Part shown: positions 1 to 7,514 of the stretch, piece after piece | How positions within the stretch are numbered: the first letter of the stretch is position 1 | Layout: each line of letters opens with the position of its first letter | Source of the DNA: Microbispora sp. NBC_01189 | GTDB lineage: Bacteria; Actinomycetota; Actinomycetes; Streptosporangiales; Streptosporangiaceae | Length of the DNA: 64,000 nucleotides | Assembly (NCBI RefSeq): GCF_036010665.1 | Contig: NZ_CP108581.1 | Location: forward strand, 7,249,501-7,313,500 | Direction of reading: 5' to 3' | Translations under genes and position numbers: made by a program | The notes under the pieces: model-generated | What the model was told of the DNA's origin: nothing | Database searches by the model: none | Seen by the model: only the letters and a program-made list of their open reading frames with translations

Positions 1-1619
1 TGCTCGCCAAGGTGCGGGCGGCGGTCGCGGCCCTGCACGAGCGCGGCGTGGTGTTCGGCGACCTGCACCCCTTCAACATCCTCGTCGACGGCGACCGGGT
101 GGTGCTGATCGACTTCGAGGTCTCCTCGCCGGTCGAGGAGCGCAGACGGCCCACGCTGGCCAACCCCGGCTTCGTCCCGCCGAGCGGCCTCGCCGGCGTC
201 GAGGCCGACGAGTACGCCCTGGCCTGCCTGCACCTCGGGATCTTCGCCCCGATGACCACCATGCTGCTGCAACTCCACCGGCCCAAGGCCGCCCAGCTCG
301 GCAGGCTGGTGAAGGAGACGTTCCCGGTGCCGCCCGAGCTGATCGACGGCGCGGTGGCGACGCTCCTCGGCGACAAGACCGGCACGCACTCCGCCGTCCA
401 TTCCGCCGGACCGGAGCCGAGCCGGCTCTCCGAGGGCTGGCCCGCGCTCCGGGACGCCCTGGCGACGGCGATCCTCGCCTCGGCGACGCCGGGGCGCGAC
501 GACCGGCTGTTCCCCGGAGACATCGTCCAGTTCGAGCCCGGCGGCGGTGTGAGCCTCGCCAACGGCGCGGCCGGCGTGCTCCACGCGCTGGCCGCGACCG
601 GGGCCGGGCGCTTCCCCGAGCACGAGGAGTGGCTGGTCAGGCGGGCGGCGGAGCCAGGCATCGGGATCGGCTTCTACAACGGGCTGCACGGTGTGGCGTA
701 CGCGCTGGAGGAGCTCGGCCGGCGCGAGGACGCGCTCGGCGTGGCCGAGCGGTGCCTGCGGGAGCCCTGGGAGGGGCTCGACCTCAGCCTCTACCGCGGC
801 CTGTCCGGCGTCGCCCTCGCCCTGATGCGCCTGCACGACGCGACCGGCGAGCCGGCGTTCCGAGAGCGGGCCGCGCGCGTCGTCGCCGCGGTGGCCGACC
901 GGCTCGGCGGCCCGGACGACGTCCCCGAGATCAGCGGAGGCAGGTATCCGCACGCGGGGCTGATGTACGGCTCGTCGGGACCCGCCCTGATGTTCCTGCA
1001 CGCCTACGAGCGCACCGGCGACCCCGGTCTGCTCGACCTCGCGGCCACCGCGCTGCGCCAGGACCTGCGCCGGTGCGTCGGCCGCGAGGACGGGCAGCTC
1101 CAGGTGCAGCAGGGCTGGCGGACCAACCCCTACCTGGACGAGGGGTCGGCCGGCATAGGGCTGGTGCTCGACCGCTATCTCGCCCACTGTGACGACAACC
1201 ACCGTGACGATGCCCACCGCGAAAACGACGACTTCGCGGGGTCGCTGGCGGCCATCCGGTCGGTGCTGACCCTTCCGTACTACGTCCAGTCGGGACTGTT
1301 CGCCGGCCGGGCGGGCATGATCGCCTGCCTGTCGTCCGGCTCGCGCCCCGACCCCGGGGCCGCCGAGGCACAGATCGCCCGGCTGGCCTGGCAGGAGCTT
1401 CCGTACCAGGGCGGGCTGGCCTTCCCCGGGGCCCAGTTGCTCCGCCTGTCCATGGACTTCGCCACAGGGAGCGCCGGCGTGCTGTTCGCGCTCGGCACCG
1501 CGCTGCACGACGAGCCGGTCCGCCTCCCGTTCCTTGAGCCCCCCGGACGGCCCCAGGCGCAGGCCCCCCTGCGTACCGCCGCCGGGTCGCATGTCCCGAC
1601 CAGTCCCGGAAGGAGGTGA
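1..1619 (+). CDS. Class III lanthipeptide synthetase LanKC (RamC/AmfT-like), 5'-truncated
   Basis: Partial: the reading frame enters at the window edge, so the N-terminal lyase domain and the kinase N-lobe lie outside. About 538 residues remain. The kinase catalytic loop GDLHPFN (near residue 20) and an IDFE metal-binding motif are followed by a LanC-like cyclase domain from about residue 180. The positions that carry the Cys and Cys-His zinc ligands in LanC and LanL read NPYLDEGSAG and GLFAGRAG, so the zinc site is absent, as in class III enzymes. The family phosphorylates and eliminates Ser/Thr of a precursor and cyclises with Cys. The stop codon overlaps the ribosome-binding site of the first precursor gene, which implies translational coupling. 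Its partners are the two precursors at 1626 and 1844. Confidence 0.93.
   Translation, partial: LAKVRAAVAALHERGVVFGDLHPFNILVDGDRVVLIDFEVSSPVEERRRPTLANPGFVPPSGLAGVEADEYALACLHLGIFAPMTTMLLQLHRPKAAQLGRLVKETFPVPPELIDGAVATLLGDKTGTHSAVHSAGPEPSRLSEGWPALRDALATAILASATPGRDDRLFPGDIVQFEPGGGVSLANGAAGVLHALAATGAGRFPEHEEWLVRRAAEPGIGIGFYNGLHGVAYALEELGRREDALGVAERCLREPWEGLDLSLYRGLSGVALALMRLHDATGEPAFRERAARVVAAVADRLGGPDDVPEISGGRYPHAGLMYGSSGPALMFLHAYERTGDPGLLDLAATALRQDLRRCVGREDGQLQVQQGWRTNPYLDEGSAGIGLVLDRYLAHCDDNHRDDAHRENDDFAGSLAAIRSVLTLPYYVQSGLFAGRAGMIACLSSGSRPDPGAAEAQIARLAWQELPYQGGLAFPGAQLLRLSMDFATGSAGVLFALGTALHDEPVRLPFLEPPGRPQAQAPLRTAAGSHVPTSPGRR
1609..1618 (+). promoter_or_regulatory. Strong RBS of lanA1, inside the end of lanKC
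   Basis: GGAAGGAGGT ends 7 nt before the lanA1 ATG and overlaps the synthetase stop codon. It is the strongest Shine-Dalgarno match in the cluster, consistent with high precursor output. The second precursor has a weaker AAGGGAGA. Confidence 0.75.
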
Positions 1620-1625
1620 ATCGCA

Positions 1626-1760
1626 ATGGCGCTTCTCGACCTGCAGACCCTCGAGGCCCCCACCGGTGGTGGCGGCGGCGGTGGCGGTGGCGGCAGCCAC
1701 CTGAGCCTGCTCGCCTGCACCCCGCACGAGAACAGCAGCCTCAGCCTCATCTGCGGCTGA
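1626..1760 (+). CDS. Class III lanthipeptide precursor A1 (SapB/RamS-like)
   Basis: 44 aa. The leader starts MALLDLQTLE, matching the conserved L-(L/F)-D-L-Q-x-(L/M)-E recognition motif of class III precursors such as RamS. A run of ten glycines (residues 14-23) follows. The core has two ring motifs, SHLSLLAC (residues 24-31, Ser-x2-Ser-x3-Cys) and SSLSLIC (37-43, Ser-x2-Ser-x2-Cys), joined by TPHEN and ending in Gly. Each motif is of the type converted to labionin or to lanthionine plus dehydroalanine. The second ring closely resembles the SSLSITTC ring of SapB as I recall it. Start chosen for the strong RBS. Which residues are modified and where the leader is cut are inferred, not visible. 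Confidence 0.93.
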   Translation: MALLDLQTLEAPTGGGGGGGGGGSHLSLLACTPHENSSLSLICG

Positions 1761-1843
1761 CGGCTCCCCGCTCGACCCGACCTGCTCAACCCCACTTCCG
1801 GCTCCGTGCCGGATGAACCATCCAGACAAGGGAGATGATCCAC

Positions 1844-1981
1844 ATGGCGCTTCTCGACCTGCAGACCCTCGAGATCCCCGGCGGCCACGGCGGTGGCGGC
1901 GGCGGCACCCAGGGCAGCAACCTGAGCCTCCTGGGCTGCACCCCGCACGAGAACAGCAGCCTGAGCATCATCTGCGGCTGA
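1844..1981 (+). CDS. Class III lanthipeptide precursor A2 (SapB/RamS-like)
   Basis: 45 aa and a clear paralogue of A1. The first ten residues are identical, followed by IPGGH, six glycines and TQG. Core rings are SNLSLLGC (residues 25-32) and SSLSIIC (38-44), joined by the same TPHEN and followed by Gly. Only conservative changes separate the two cores (H/N, A/G, L/I). RBS AAGGGAGA lies about 8 nt upstream of ATG. It lies 83 bp after A1 and is followed by a stem-loop at 2014-2038. Two precursors sharing one synthetase suggests a two-component or redundant morphogen; this is inference. Confidence 0.93.
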   Translation: MALLDLQTLEIPGGHGGGGGGTQGSNLSLLGCTPHENSSLSIICG

Positions 1982-2013
1982 TAACCGCTGCTGCTGGCGC
2001 ATGAAGCGAAGGT

Positions 2014-2038
2014 CTGGGCGGTCGTCGCGGCCGCCCAG
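2014..2038 (+). terminator. Intercistronic stem-loop after lanA2
   Basis: Arms CTGGGCGG and CCGCCCAG (8 bp) around a 9-nt loop lie between the second precursor and the exporter genes. No U-tract follows, so it may act as a partial terminator or mRNA stabiliser rather than a full stop. Confidence 0.5.
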
Positions 2039-2044
2039 GCTTCC

Positions 2045-2076
2045 GCGTTTCGGGACTGGCGGCGTTTCGGGACTGG
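2045..2076 (+). repeat. 15-bp direct repeat before exporter gene
   Basis: GCGTTTCGGGACTGG occurs at 2045-2059 and again at 2062-2076, a 17-nt period. It ends directly before the GGAGGGG ribosome-binding site of the first ABC exporter. Function unknown; it could be replication slippage. Confidence 0.7.
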
Positions 2077-2088
2077 AGGGGACCCCTG

Positions 2089-3801
2089 GTGAGTTCTCGT
2101 ACGGCGGACCTGCTGATCGTGCGGGCCGTACGGCGCGGCGGGCCCTGGCTCGCGGTGCTGACGGTGACGGCGCTGGCAGGCGCCGCGGCCGACCTGCTCA
2201 TCCCGGCGGCGCTCGGCCGCGCGCTCGACGCCGTCATGCGCACGTCCCCCGACCTCCCGCAGACGGTCGCCGTCGCGGCGCTGCTGGCCGCGCTCGTCGT
2301 CGCGTGCGACGCGCTGGGCGTCCTCGCCGCGGGGGTGAGTGGCGCGCGGGCCGCCCGGTGGCTGCGCACCCGGGTCGTGACCCACACCCTGGCGGCCGGC
2401 ACCGGGATGACCCGGCATCTCGCACCCGGGGAGATCGTCACCCGCGCCGGCGTGAACGTCGAGGAGGCGGGGCGGACCCCGGAGGCCGTCGTGACGGCCG
2501 CCACCCTGGTCATCCCGTCGGCCGGCAGCATCGTCGCCCTCGCGCTGATCGACCCCTGGCTCGCGGTCACGCTGGTGGCCGGCCTGCTGCTGATCGTGGC
2601 CGTGCTGCGCGCGTTCGTACGGAAGACCACCGCGGCCTCCGGCGGCTACCAGGAGGCGCAGGGCCAGATCGCGGGCATGCTCGTCGGCGCGCTCGCCGGG
2701 GCCCGCACCATCAGCGCCGCCGGCACCGAGGACCGCGAGGCCGCACGGGTGCTGGCTCCGCTCCCCCGGCTGCGCGCCCACGGCCTCGCGCTGTGGCGGC
2801 TGCAGGCGCGGGCCGGTGTGCAGGCCGCCGTCGTCGTCCCGCTCCTGGAGATCGCGGTGCTCGCCGTCGGCGGGCTCCGCCTGTCGGCGGGCGGCCTCAC
2901 CGTGGGCGAGCTGCTCGCCGCCGCGCGCTACGTCGTGCTCGGCGCGGGCCTCGGATCGGCGCTGGGCTACGCCGCGCGCATCGCCCGCGCCCGGTCGGCC
3001 GCGCAGCGCCTGGAGCAGCTCTTCGCCGTGCCGCCCCCGGCGTACGGATCCCGGCCGCTGCCGCCGGGCCCGGGGACCCTGGAACTGCGTGACGTGACCG
3101 TACGGGCCGACGGGGTCCGGCTGCTGAGCGGGATCAGCTTCGTGGTGCCGGGAGGCACCTGCACGGCGGTGGTCGGCCGCTCCGGCTCGGGCAAGTCGTC
3201 GCTGGCCGCCGTCGCCGGCCGGCTCGCCGACCCCGAGCGGGGCGTCGTGCTGCTGGACGGCGTGCCGCTGCGGGAGCTCGGCCGGGAGCCGCTCCGGCGT
3301 GCGGTCGGGTACGCCTTCGAGCGCCCGGCCCTGTTCGGCCGCACCCTGGGCGAGGCCGTCGGCTTCGGACTCCCGGCTCATGACGACAGCACGGTGCGGG
3401 CCGCCGCCGTCGCCGCCTGCGCCGACCCGTTCGTCCGCCGGCTGCCCCTCGGGTACTCCACACCGGTCGAGGAGGCGCCGATGTCCGGGGGCGAGATCCA
3501 GCGGATCGGCCTCGCCCGCGCGTTCGCCCAGGCCGGGCGGGTGCTGATCCTGGACGACGCCATGTCCAGCCTCGACACGGTGACCGAGCGGCAGGTCGGG
3601 CGCGCGCTCACGGGCAGCCTGGCCGACCGCACCCGCCTGGTGGTGGCCCACCGGGTGACGACGGCGGCCCAGGCCGATCAGGTCGTGTGGCTGGAGGACG
3701 GGCGGGTCCGCGCGATCGGCACGCACGAACGGCTGTGGGCGGATCCCGGCTACCGGGCCGTCTTCCAGGCAGCCGTATCCCAAGCGCAGGAGGCGTCGTG
3801 A
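2089..3801 (+). CDS. ABC exporter half-transporter 1 (RamA/AmfB-like)
   Basis: 570 aa, GTG start behind a GGAGGGG ribosome-binding site. An N-terminal ABC exporter membrane domain (about residues 1-310, several hydrophobic helices) is fused to a nucleotide-binding domain. Walker A is GRSGSGKSS near residue 362, the signature is MSGGE near 464, and Walker B is LILDD near 484, followed by an H-loop AHR. In ram/amf loci two such half-transporters follow the precursor and are thought to export the lanthipeptide as a heterodimer. No peptidase C39 domain is present, so leader removal must occur elsewhere. The next gene starts within its stop codon (GTGA overlap). Confidence 0.93.
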   Translation: MSSRTADLLIVRAVRRGGPWLAVLTVTALAGAAADLLIPAALGRALDAVMRTSPDLPQTVAVAALLAALVVACDALGVLAAGVSGARAARWLRTRVVTHTLAAGTGMTRHLAPGEIVTRAGVNVEEAGRTPEAVVTAATLVIPSAGSIVALALIDPWLAVTLVAGLLLIVAVLRAFVRKTTAASGGYQEAQGQIAGMLVGALAGARTISAAGTEDREAARVLAPLPRLRAHGLALWRLQARAGVQAAVVVPLLEIAVLAVGGLRLSAGGLTVGELLAAARYVVLGAGLGSALGYAARIARARSAAQRLEQLFAVPPPAYGSRPLPPGPGTLELRDVTVRADGVRLLSGISFVVPGGTCTAVVGRSGSGKSSLAAVAGRLADPERGVVLLDGVPLRELGREPLRRAVGYAFERPALFGRTLGEAVGFGLPAHDDSTVRAAAVAACADPFVRRLPLGYSTPVEEAPMSGGEIQRIGLARAFAQAGRVLILDDAMSSLDTVTERQVGRALTGSLADRTRLVVAHRVTTAAQADQVVWLEDGRVRAIGTHERLWADPGYRAVFQAAVSQAQEAS

Positions 3802-5582
3802 GGCGGCGGGTCGTCCTGGACGCGCTGTGGCGCGAGCCGTCCCGGCTGCTGCGGCTGGCCTGCTGGTCGGTGGCGGAGGCCCTGCCCTCGCTGACCGGGG
3901 GCTACGCCGTCGCGCGGGCGGTGGACGACGGGTTCGCGGCCGGCCGGCCCGGCCTCGGGCTGGCCTGGCTCGGGGTCCTGGCCGCCGCGTGGGCCGTGGC
4001 CGCGGTGTCCGCCCGGCAGGTGCTGCTGCTGATCGCCGGGATCGTCGAGCCGTTCCGCGACGACCTGCTGAGGCGGGTGGTGACCGGGGCGCTGCGGGCC
4101 GGGCGGGGTGGCGACAGCGCGGCCGTCGCCCGGATGAACCATCAGGTCGAGCTGGCCAGGGACGCCTTCGGCGCCATCATCACGGTGGTCAGGTCGTTCG
4201 TGTTCACGCTGGTCAGCGTCGTGGTGGGGCTCTCGACCCTGGCGCCCGCCGTGGTGCCGCTCGTGCTGCCCCCGGTGGCTCTCGGGGTGGGCCTGTTCCT
4301 CGTCTCCCTGCCCTCCCTCGCCCGGCGGCAGCGGGAGTTCATCGTCGCCGACGAGCGTACGGCGGCCGCCGTGGCCGCGATGGCGAGCGGGCTGCGCGAC
4401 GTGACCGCCTGCGGCGCGGAGGAGCGGGTCGCGGCCGAGGTCGGGCGGGCGGTGACCCGGCAGGCCGCGTCCGCGCGGGCGCTCGCCCGGGTGACCGCGA
4501 CGCGGACGCTGTCACTGGCGGTGGGAGCGTGGCTGCCGGTCGTGCTGCTGCTCGCGGGCGCGCCCTGGCTCGTCCGCCAGGGGATCACCGGCGGGATGAT
4601 CCTCGGCACGCTGACCTACGTGATGCAGTCGCTCGCCCCCGCGCTGGGCGGCCTGGTGCAGGGCCTCGGCGTCAGCGGCGTACGCCTCGCCGTCACGCTG
4701 GACCGCATTCTGCACGTGCCCGGGCCGCCGGTGCCGCACAGTGAAACCAGGCCCTACACCGAGCCCGACACCGAGCCCGACGGCGCCCGCCTGGTGCTGC
4801 GGGGGGTCCGCTTCGCGTACGGCGCCGCCGGTCGGAAGGCCCCCGAGCCGGTCATCGACGGCCTGGACCTCGACGTGCCGGAGGGCGATCACCTGGCCGT
4901 CGTCGGCCCGAGCGGGATCGGCAAGTCCACGCTGGCCGCGCTGGTCACCGGCCTGCTCACGCCGGACGAGGGCGAGGTCCTCGTCGGCGGCGTCCCGGCC
5001 GCGCGCGTCCGCCCGGCCGCCCGCGCGCTGATCCCCCAGGAGGCGTACGTCTTCCCCGGCACCCTGGCCGAGAACCTGACCTATCTCGCGCCCGGCACGA
5101 CGCCGGAGCGGGTGGACGAGGCGGTCGCGGCGCTCGGGCTCACGGACCTCGCGCAGCGCTGCGCGGGCGGCCCGCTCGACCCGGCCGAGCTGTCGGCGGG
5201 CGAACGGCAGCTCGTCGCGCTGGCCAGGACGTACCTGTCCCCCGCCCGGCTGGTCGTGCTCGACGAGTCGACCTGTCACCTCGACCCGGCGGCGGAGGCA
5301 CGGGCGGAGGCCGCGTTCGCGGCGCGCGGCGGGACACTGGTCGTGGTGGCCCACCGCATCTCGTCGGCCCTGCGCGCCAAGCGGGTGCTCGTCATGGACG
5401 GCACCCGGGTCAGGCTCGGCTCCCACGAGGAGATGGTGGCCACGTCACCGCTGTACGCCGACCTCGTGGGCCACTGGACCGGCCTACCGGCGGGGGCGGT
5501 AGCGGAGGATGCCGATGTCGCGCCCGGCCGACGGCCAGAGCCAGCCGCACTCGGAGGCGATCTGGATCGCCTCGACGCGTGA
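3798..5582 (+). CDS. ABC exporter half-transporter 2 (RamB/AmfA-like)
   Basis: 594 aa. The GTG start at 3798 overlaps the preceding stop by 4 nt; the same frame stays open upstream, but that part lies inside the first exporter. Membrane domain in the first ~310 residues, then a nucleotide-binding domain with Walker A GPSGIGKST near residue 368, signature LSAGE near 464 and Walker B LVVLDE near 485. Both ATP sites therefore look functional in the pair. The last 33 codons are read antisense through the 3' end of the convergent regulator gene, so the C-terminal tail after residue ~560 is probably not conserved. Confidence 0.92.
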   Translation: MRRRVVLDALWREPSRLLRLACWSVAEALPSLTGGYAVARAVDDGFAAGRPGLGLAWLGVLAAAWAVAAVSARQVLLLIAGIVEPFRDDLLRRVVTGALRAGRGGDSAAVARMNHQVELARDAFGAIITVVRSFVFTLVSVVVGLSTLAPAVVPLVLPPVALGVGLFLVSLPSLARRQREFIVADERTAAAVAAMASGLRDVTACGAEERVAAEVGRAVTRQAASARALARVTATRTLSLAVGAWLPVVLLLAGAPWLVRQGITGGMILGTLTYVMQSLAPALGGLVQGLGVSGVRLAVTLDRILHVPGPPVPHSETRPYTEPDTEPDGARLVLRGVRFAYGAAGRKAPEPVIDGLDLDVPEGDHLAVVGPSGIGKSTLAALVTGLLTPDEGEVLVGGVPAARVRPAARALIPQEAYVFPGTLAENLTYLAPGTTPERVDEAVAALGLTDLAQRCAGGPLDPAELSAGERQLVALARTYLSPARLVVLDESTCHLDPAAEARAEAAFAARGGTLVVVAHRISSALRAKRVLVMDGTRVRLGSHEEMVATSPLYADLVGHWTGLPAGAVAEDADVAPGRRPEPAALGGDLDRLDA

Positions 5583-6140
5583 GCGGGCGCCCACCTTGCC
5601 GAGGATGCGGGACAGGTAGTTGCGTACGGTGCCCTGAGACAGGGACAGGCGGTCGGCGATCTCGCAGACGGTGGCCCCTCCGGCGGCGGTCTCCAGGACG
5701 TCCAGCTCACGAGCCGTCAGCGGGTTGCTGTCGGCGTCCAGTGCCGCCACGGCCAGCTCGGGGTCGATGACCCGCTCGCCCGCGGCCACCCGGCGGATGC
5801 AGTCGACGAGATGCGCCGGGGAGGCGTCCTTCACCACGTAGCCGCGCACGTTGGCGTCCAGGGCCTTGCGCAGGGCCGTGGGCGTGCCGAGCCCGGTGAG
5901 CACGACGGTCTTGCAGGAGGGTAATCGGCGGTGCAGCTCGGCCGCCGCGGTGAGGCCGTCGACGCCGGGCAGCCCGATGTCGAGCACCGCGACGTCGGGG
6001 CGCCGCAGACAGCCCAGCCGCACGATGTCCTCACCCCTGTCCGCCTCGGCCACGACCTCCAGGTCGTCCTCGCTCGACAGCAGAGCGACCAGCGCCTTGC
6101 GGATGAGGTGCATGTCCTCGGCGAGCATCAGTCGGATCAA
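5484..6140 (-). CDS. NarL/FixJ response regulator of the lanthipeptide cluster (RamR/AmfR-like)
   Basis: 218 aa. A receiver domain with acidic residues at 8-9, phospho-acceptor Asp54 (AVLDIG) and KDAS lysine is followed by a LuxR-type HTH (about 145-205, LTARELDVL and QGTVRNYLS). A TTG start is chosen because AGGGAG lies 6-8 nt upstream and the product then begins in the family-typical way; an ATG four codons inside is the alternative. No sensor kinase is adjacent, as for RamR. Codon 73 is TTA (plus-strand 5922-5924), a codon that in actinomycetes can make translation depend on the developmental tRNA bldA. The gene converges on and overlaps the exporter by 99 nt. Confidence 0.9.
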   Translation of the reverse strand: MIRLMLAEDMHLIRKALVALLSSEDDLEVVAEADRGEDIVRLGCLRRPDVAVLDIGLPGVDGLTAAAELHRRLPSCKTVVLTGLGTPTALRKALDANVRGYVVKDASPAHLVDCIRRVAAGERVIDPELAVAALDADSNPLTARELDVLETAAGGATVCEIADRLSLSQGTVRNYLSRILGKVGARSRVEAIQIASECGWLWPSAGRDIGILRYRPRR

Positions 6141-6274
6141 GCCAGACTCCCTACCACGCGACGCGAGCGGGTGCTCGCCCTGTGTGACCGCGACCTCACC
6201 CACTATGGCCGCAGAACGTGAGCACCGGGACCTCTCTACCCGAACTGTCATCTTTAATCTGCGGATGAGTCAGG

Positions 6275-6314
6275 AAAAACCGGACGCCCGGCTCCCTGAG
6301 GAAGCCGGGCGTCC
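6275..6314 (-). terminator. Rho-independent terminator of the secreted-protein gene
   Basis: A perfect 12-bp stem, GGACGCCCGGCT (6282-6293) and its complement (6303-6314), has a 9-nt loop. Read leftwards it is followed by GG then TTTTT, a canonical intrinsic terminator. It also separates this gene from the regulator promoter region. Confidence 0.88.
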
Positions 6315-6380
6315 GTGAACTGCAGATTTGTTGGCTCTCCCAGGACATTCCCAGGTTGCCTGTTTGGGCTGAGACGCGCC

Positions 6381-7343
6381 TCAGTGGTGCCGGATCACCT
6401 TGACGTAGTCGGTGGCCTCGGAACCCTTGAGACGACGGGTGCCGTCGAAGCGCACGCCCCAGGTGCCGGACTGCTTGGCCCGCACCTTGGTGACGAAGTC
6501 GCCGTCGCCGTCGGTCCTGATGGTGTCGACGTACCGCCACTTGCGGGAGCCCGCGGGCAGGAAGTAGACGCCGACCTCCTGGGAGCCCAGCCAGTGCCAG
6601 TCGTGCCAGTAGTCACGGCTGTCGTAGCAGTTGTCGTGCCCGCCGCGACGGCCGGTGTAGCCGTTCCAGCCGAAGTACCAGTCGGAGTAGCACTGCGCGA
6701 CCTGCAGCTCACCCTTGAGGGTCAGCGCACGGCCCTGGCGGACCGGCTCGGGCGTGGCGTCGAAGCCGACGATGCGGGTCGCCTTGGGGCCCGACGGACG
6801 CGGCGCGTGCCAGTCCTTGTGCTTGACGCTGAAGGAACGCTCCGCGGTCAGCGTCCGGCCGTCGAGGCCCTCGGCCTCGATCCGCACCTTGTAGACGCCT
6901 TCCCGGTCGTGCCTGTCGAAGCTCCACGACTGGGAGAAGGTGTCGAAGGACGGGCCGTCGTGCGGGCCGCCCTTGCGCTTGCCCCACCAGGGGCCGTCGT
7001 GGCCGCCATGCCCGCCGTGGCCGTCGCCGTGCTCGCGGGACCCGGACAGGGTGAAGGTGACCTTCCTGACGTCCTTGGTCCTGACCGAGGCGGAGACCGT
7101 GGCGGAGCCACGCCCGCTCACGACGACCTCGTCGGGGTTGACGCCGAACCACAGGATGCGCGCTTCGGGCACGTACGGGCGCCGGCCGTCCGGGGTCGGG
7201 GTGGGTGTGGGGGTCGGCGTCGGTGTGGCCGACTCTGTGGGCGTCGGCGTGGATGTGACCGGGTCCGCGTAAGCGGGCGCGGTCGCGAGCGCCGTGGCGC
7301 CCATGGCGATCACTGCCAGGGCGGTAGCAGCTCGTTTCACCAT
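6381..7343 (-). CDS. Secreted Ig-like domain protein, function unknown
   Basis: 320 aa from ATG at 7343 (GAGAGG upstream); a frame extending further upstream lacks a signal peptide at its start. Signal peptide MVKRAATALAVIAMGATALATAPAYA, quoted here in two parts as MVKRAATALAVIAM and GATALATAPAYA, is followed by a Thr-Pro linker. Then come an Ig-like beta segment (WFGVNPDEVVV), a Gly/His-rich insert (HGDGHGGHGG) and a second Ig-like segment. The C-terminal domain holds two cysteines 25 residues apart (QCYSD, DNCYD) that could form a disulfide. It shares this order of domains with the next gene, 7515-8840. No catalytic motif was recognised. It ends in a strong intrinsic terminator. Confidence 0.75.
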   Translation of the reverse strand: MVKRAATALAVIAMGATALATAPAYADPVTSTPTPTESATPTPTPTPTPTPDGRRPYVPEARILWFGVNPDEVVVSGRGSATVSASVRTKDVRKVTFTLSGSREHGDGHGGHGGHDGPWWGKRKGGPHDGPSFDTFSQSWSFDRHDREGVYKVRIEAEGLDGRTLTAERSFSVKHKDWHAPRPSGPKATRIVGFDATPEPVRQGRALTLKGELQVAQCYSDWYFGWNGYTGRRGGHDNCYDSRDYWHDWHWLGSQEVGVYFLPAGSRKWRYVDTIRTDGDGDFVTKVRAKQSGTWGVRFDGTRRLKGSEATDYVKVIRHH

Positions 7344-7514
7344 GAGGGTGTGTCCTCTCCCCGTGTTCAAACGCGCCCCCGGGTTGGGGCGCGCCAACGT
7401 CATAGACGTTAAAAGGAAAAGGAAAGTTGCCAGGTTTCTCAGAGTAAACCGTAACAAGTCTGTAACTGTCCCTTATATGCCACTTCTATGCTTTTTATGG
7501 CATTGAAGGGCGGT
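7344..7514 (-). promoter_or_regulatory. AT-rich promoter region with inverted repeats
   Basis: 171 bp, clearly richer in A/T than its surroundings. It contains AACGTC-ATA-GACGTT (7396-7410) and a wider pair ATGCCA (7477-7482) and TGGCAT (7498-7503). It should hold the promoter of the downstream secreted-protein gene. No clear -35/-10 pair could be assigned. Confidence 0.45.

Noticed and set aside
1786..3783. Long minus-strand frame opposite the first exporter
   Set aside because: Composition is Arg/Gly/Pro/Ala-rich without domains and mirrors the exporter codons.
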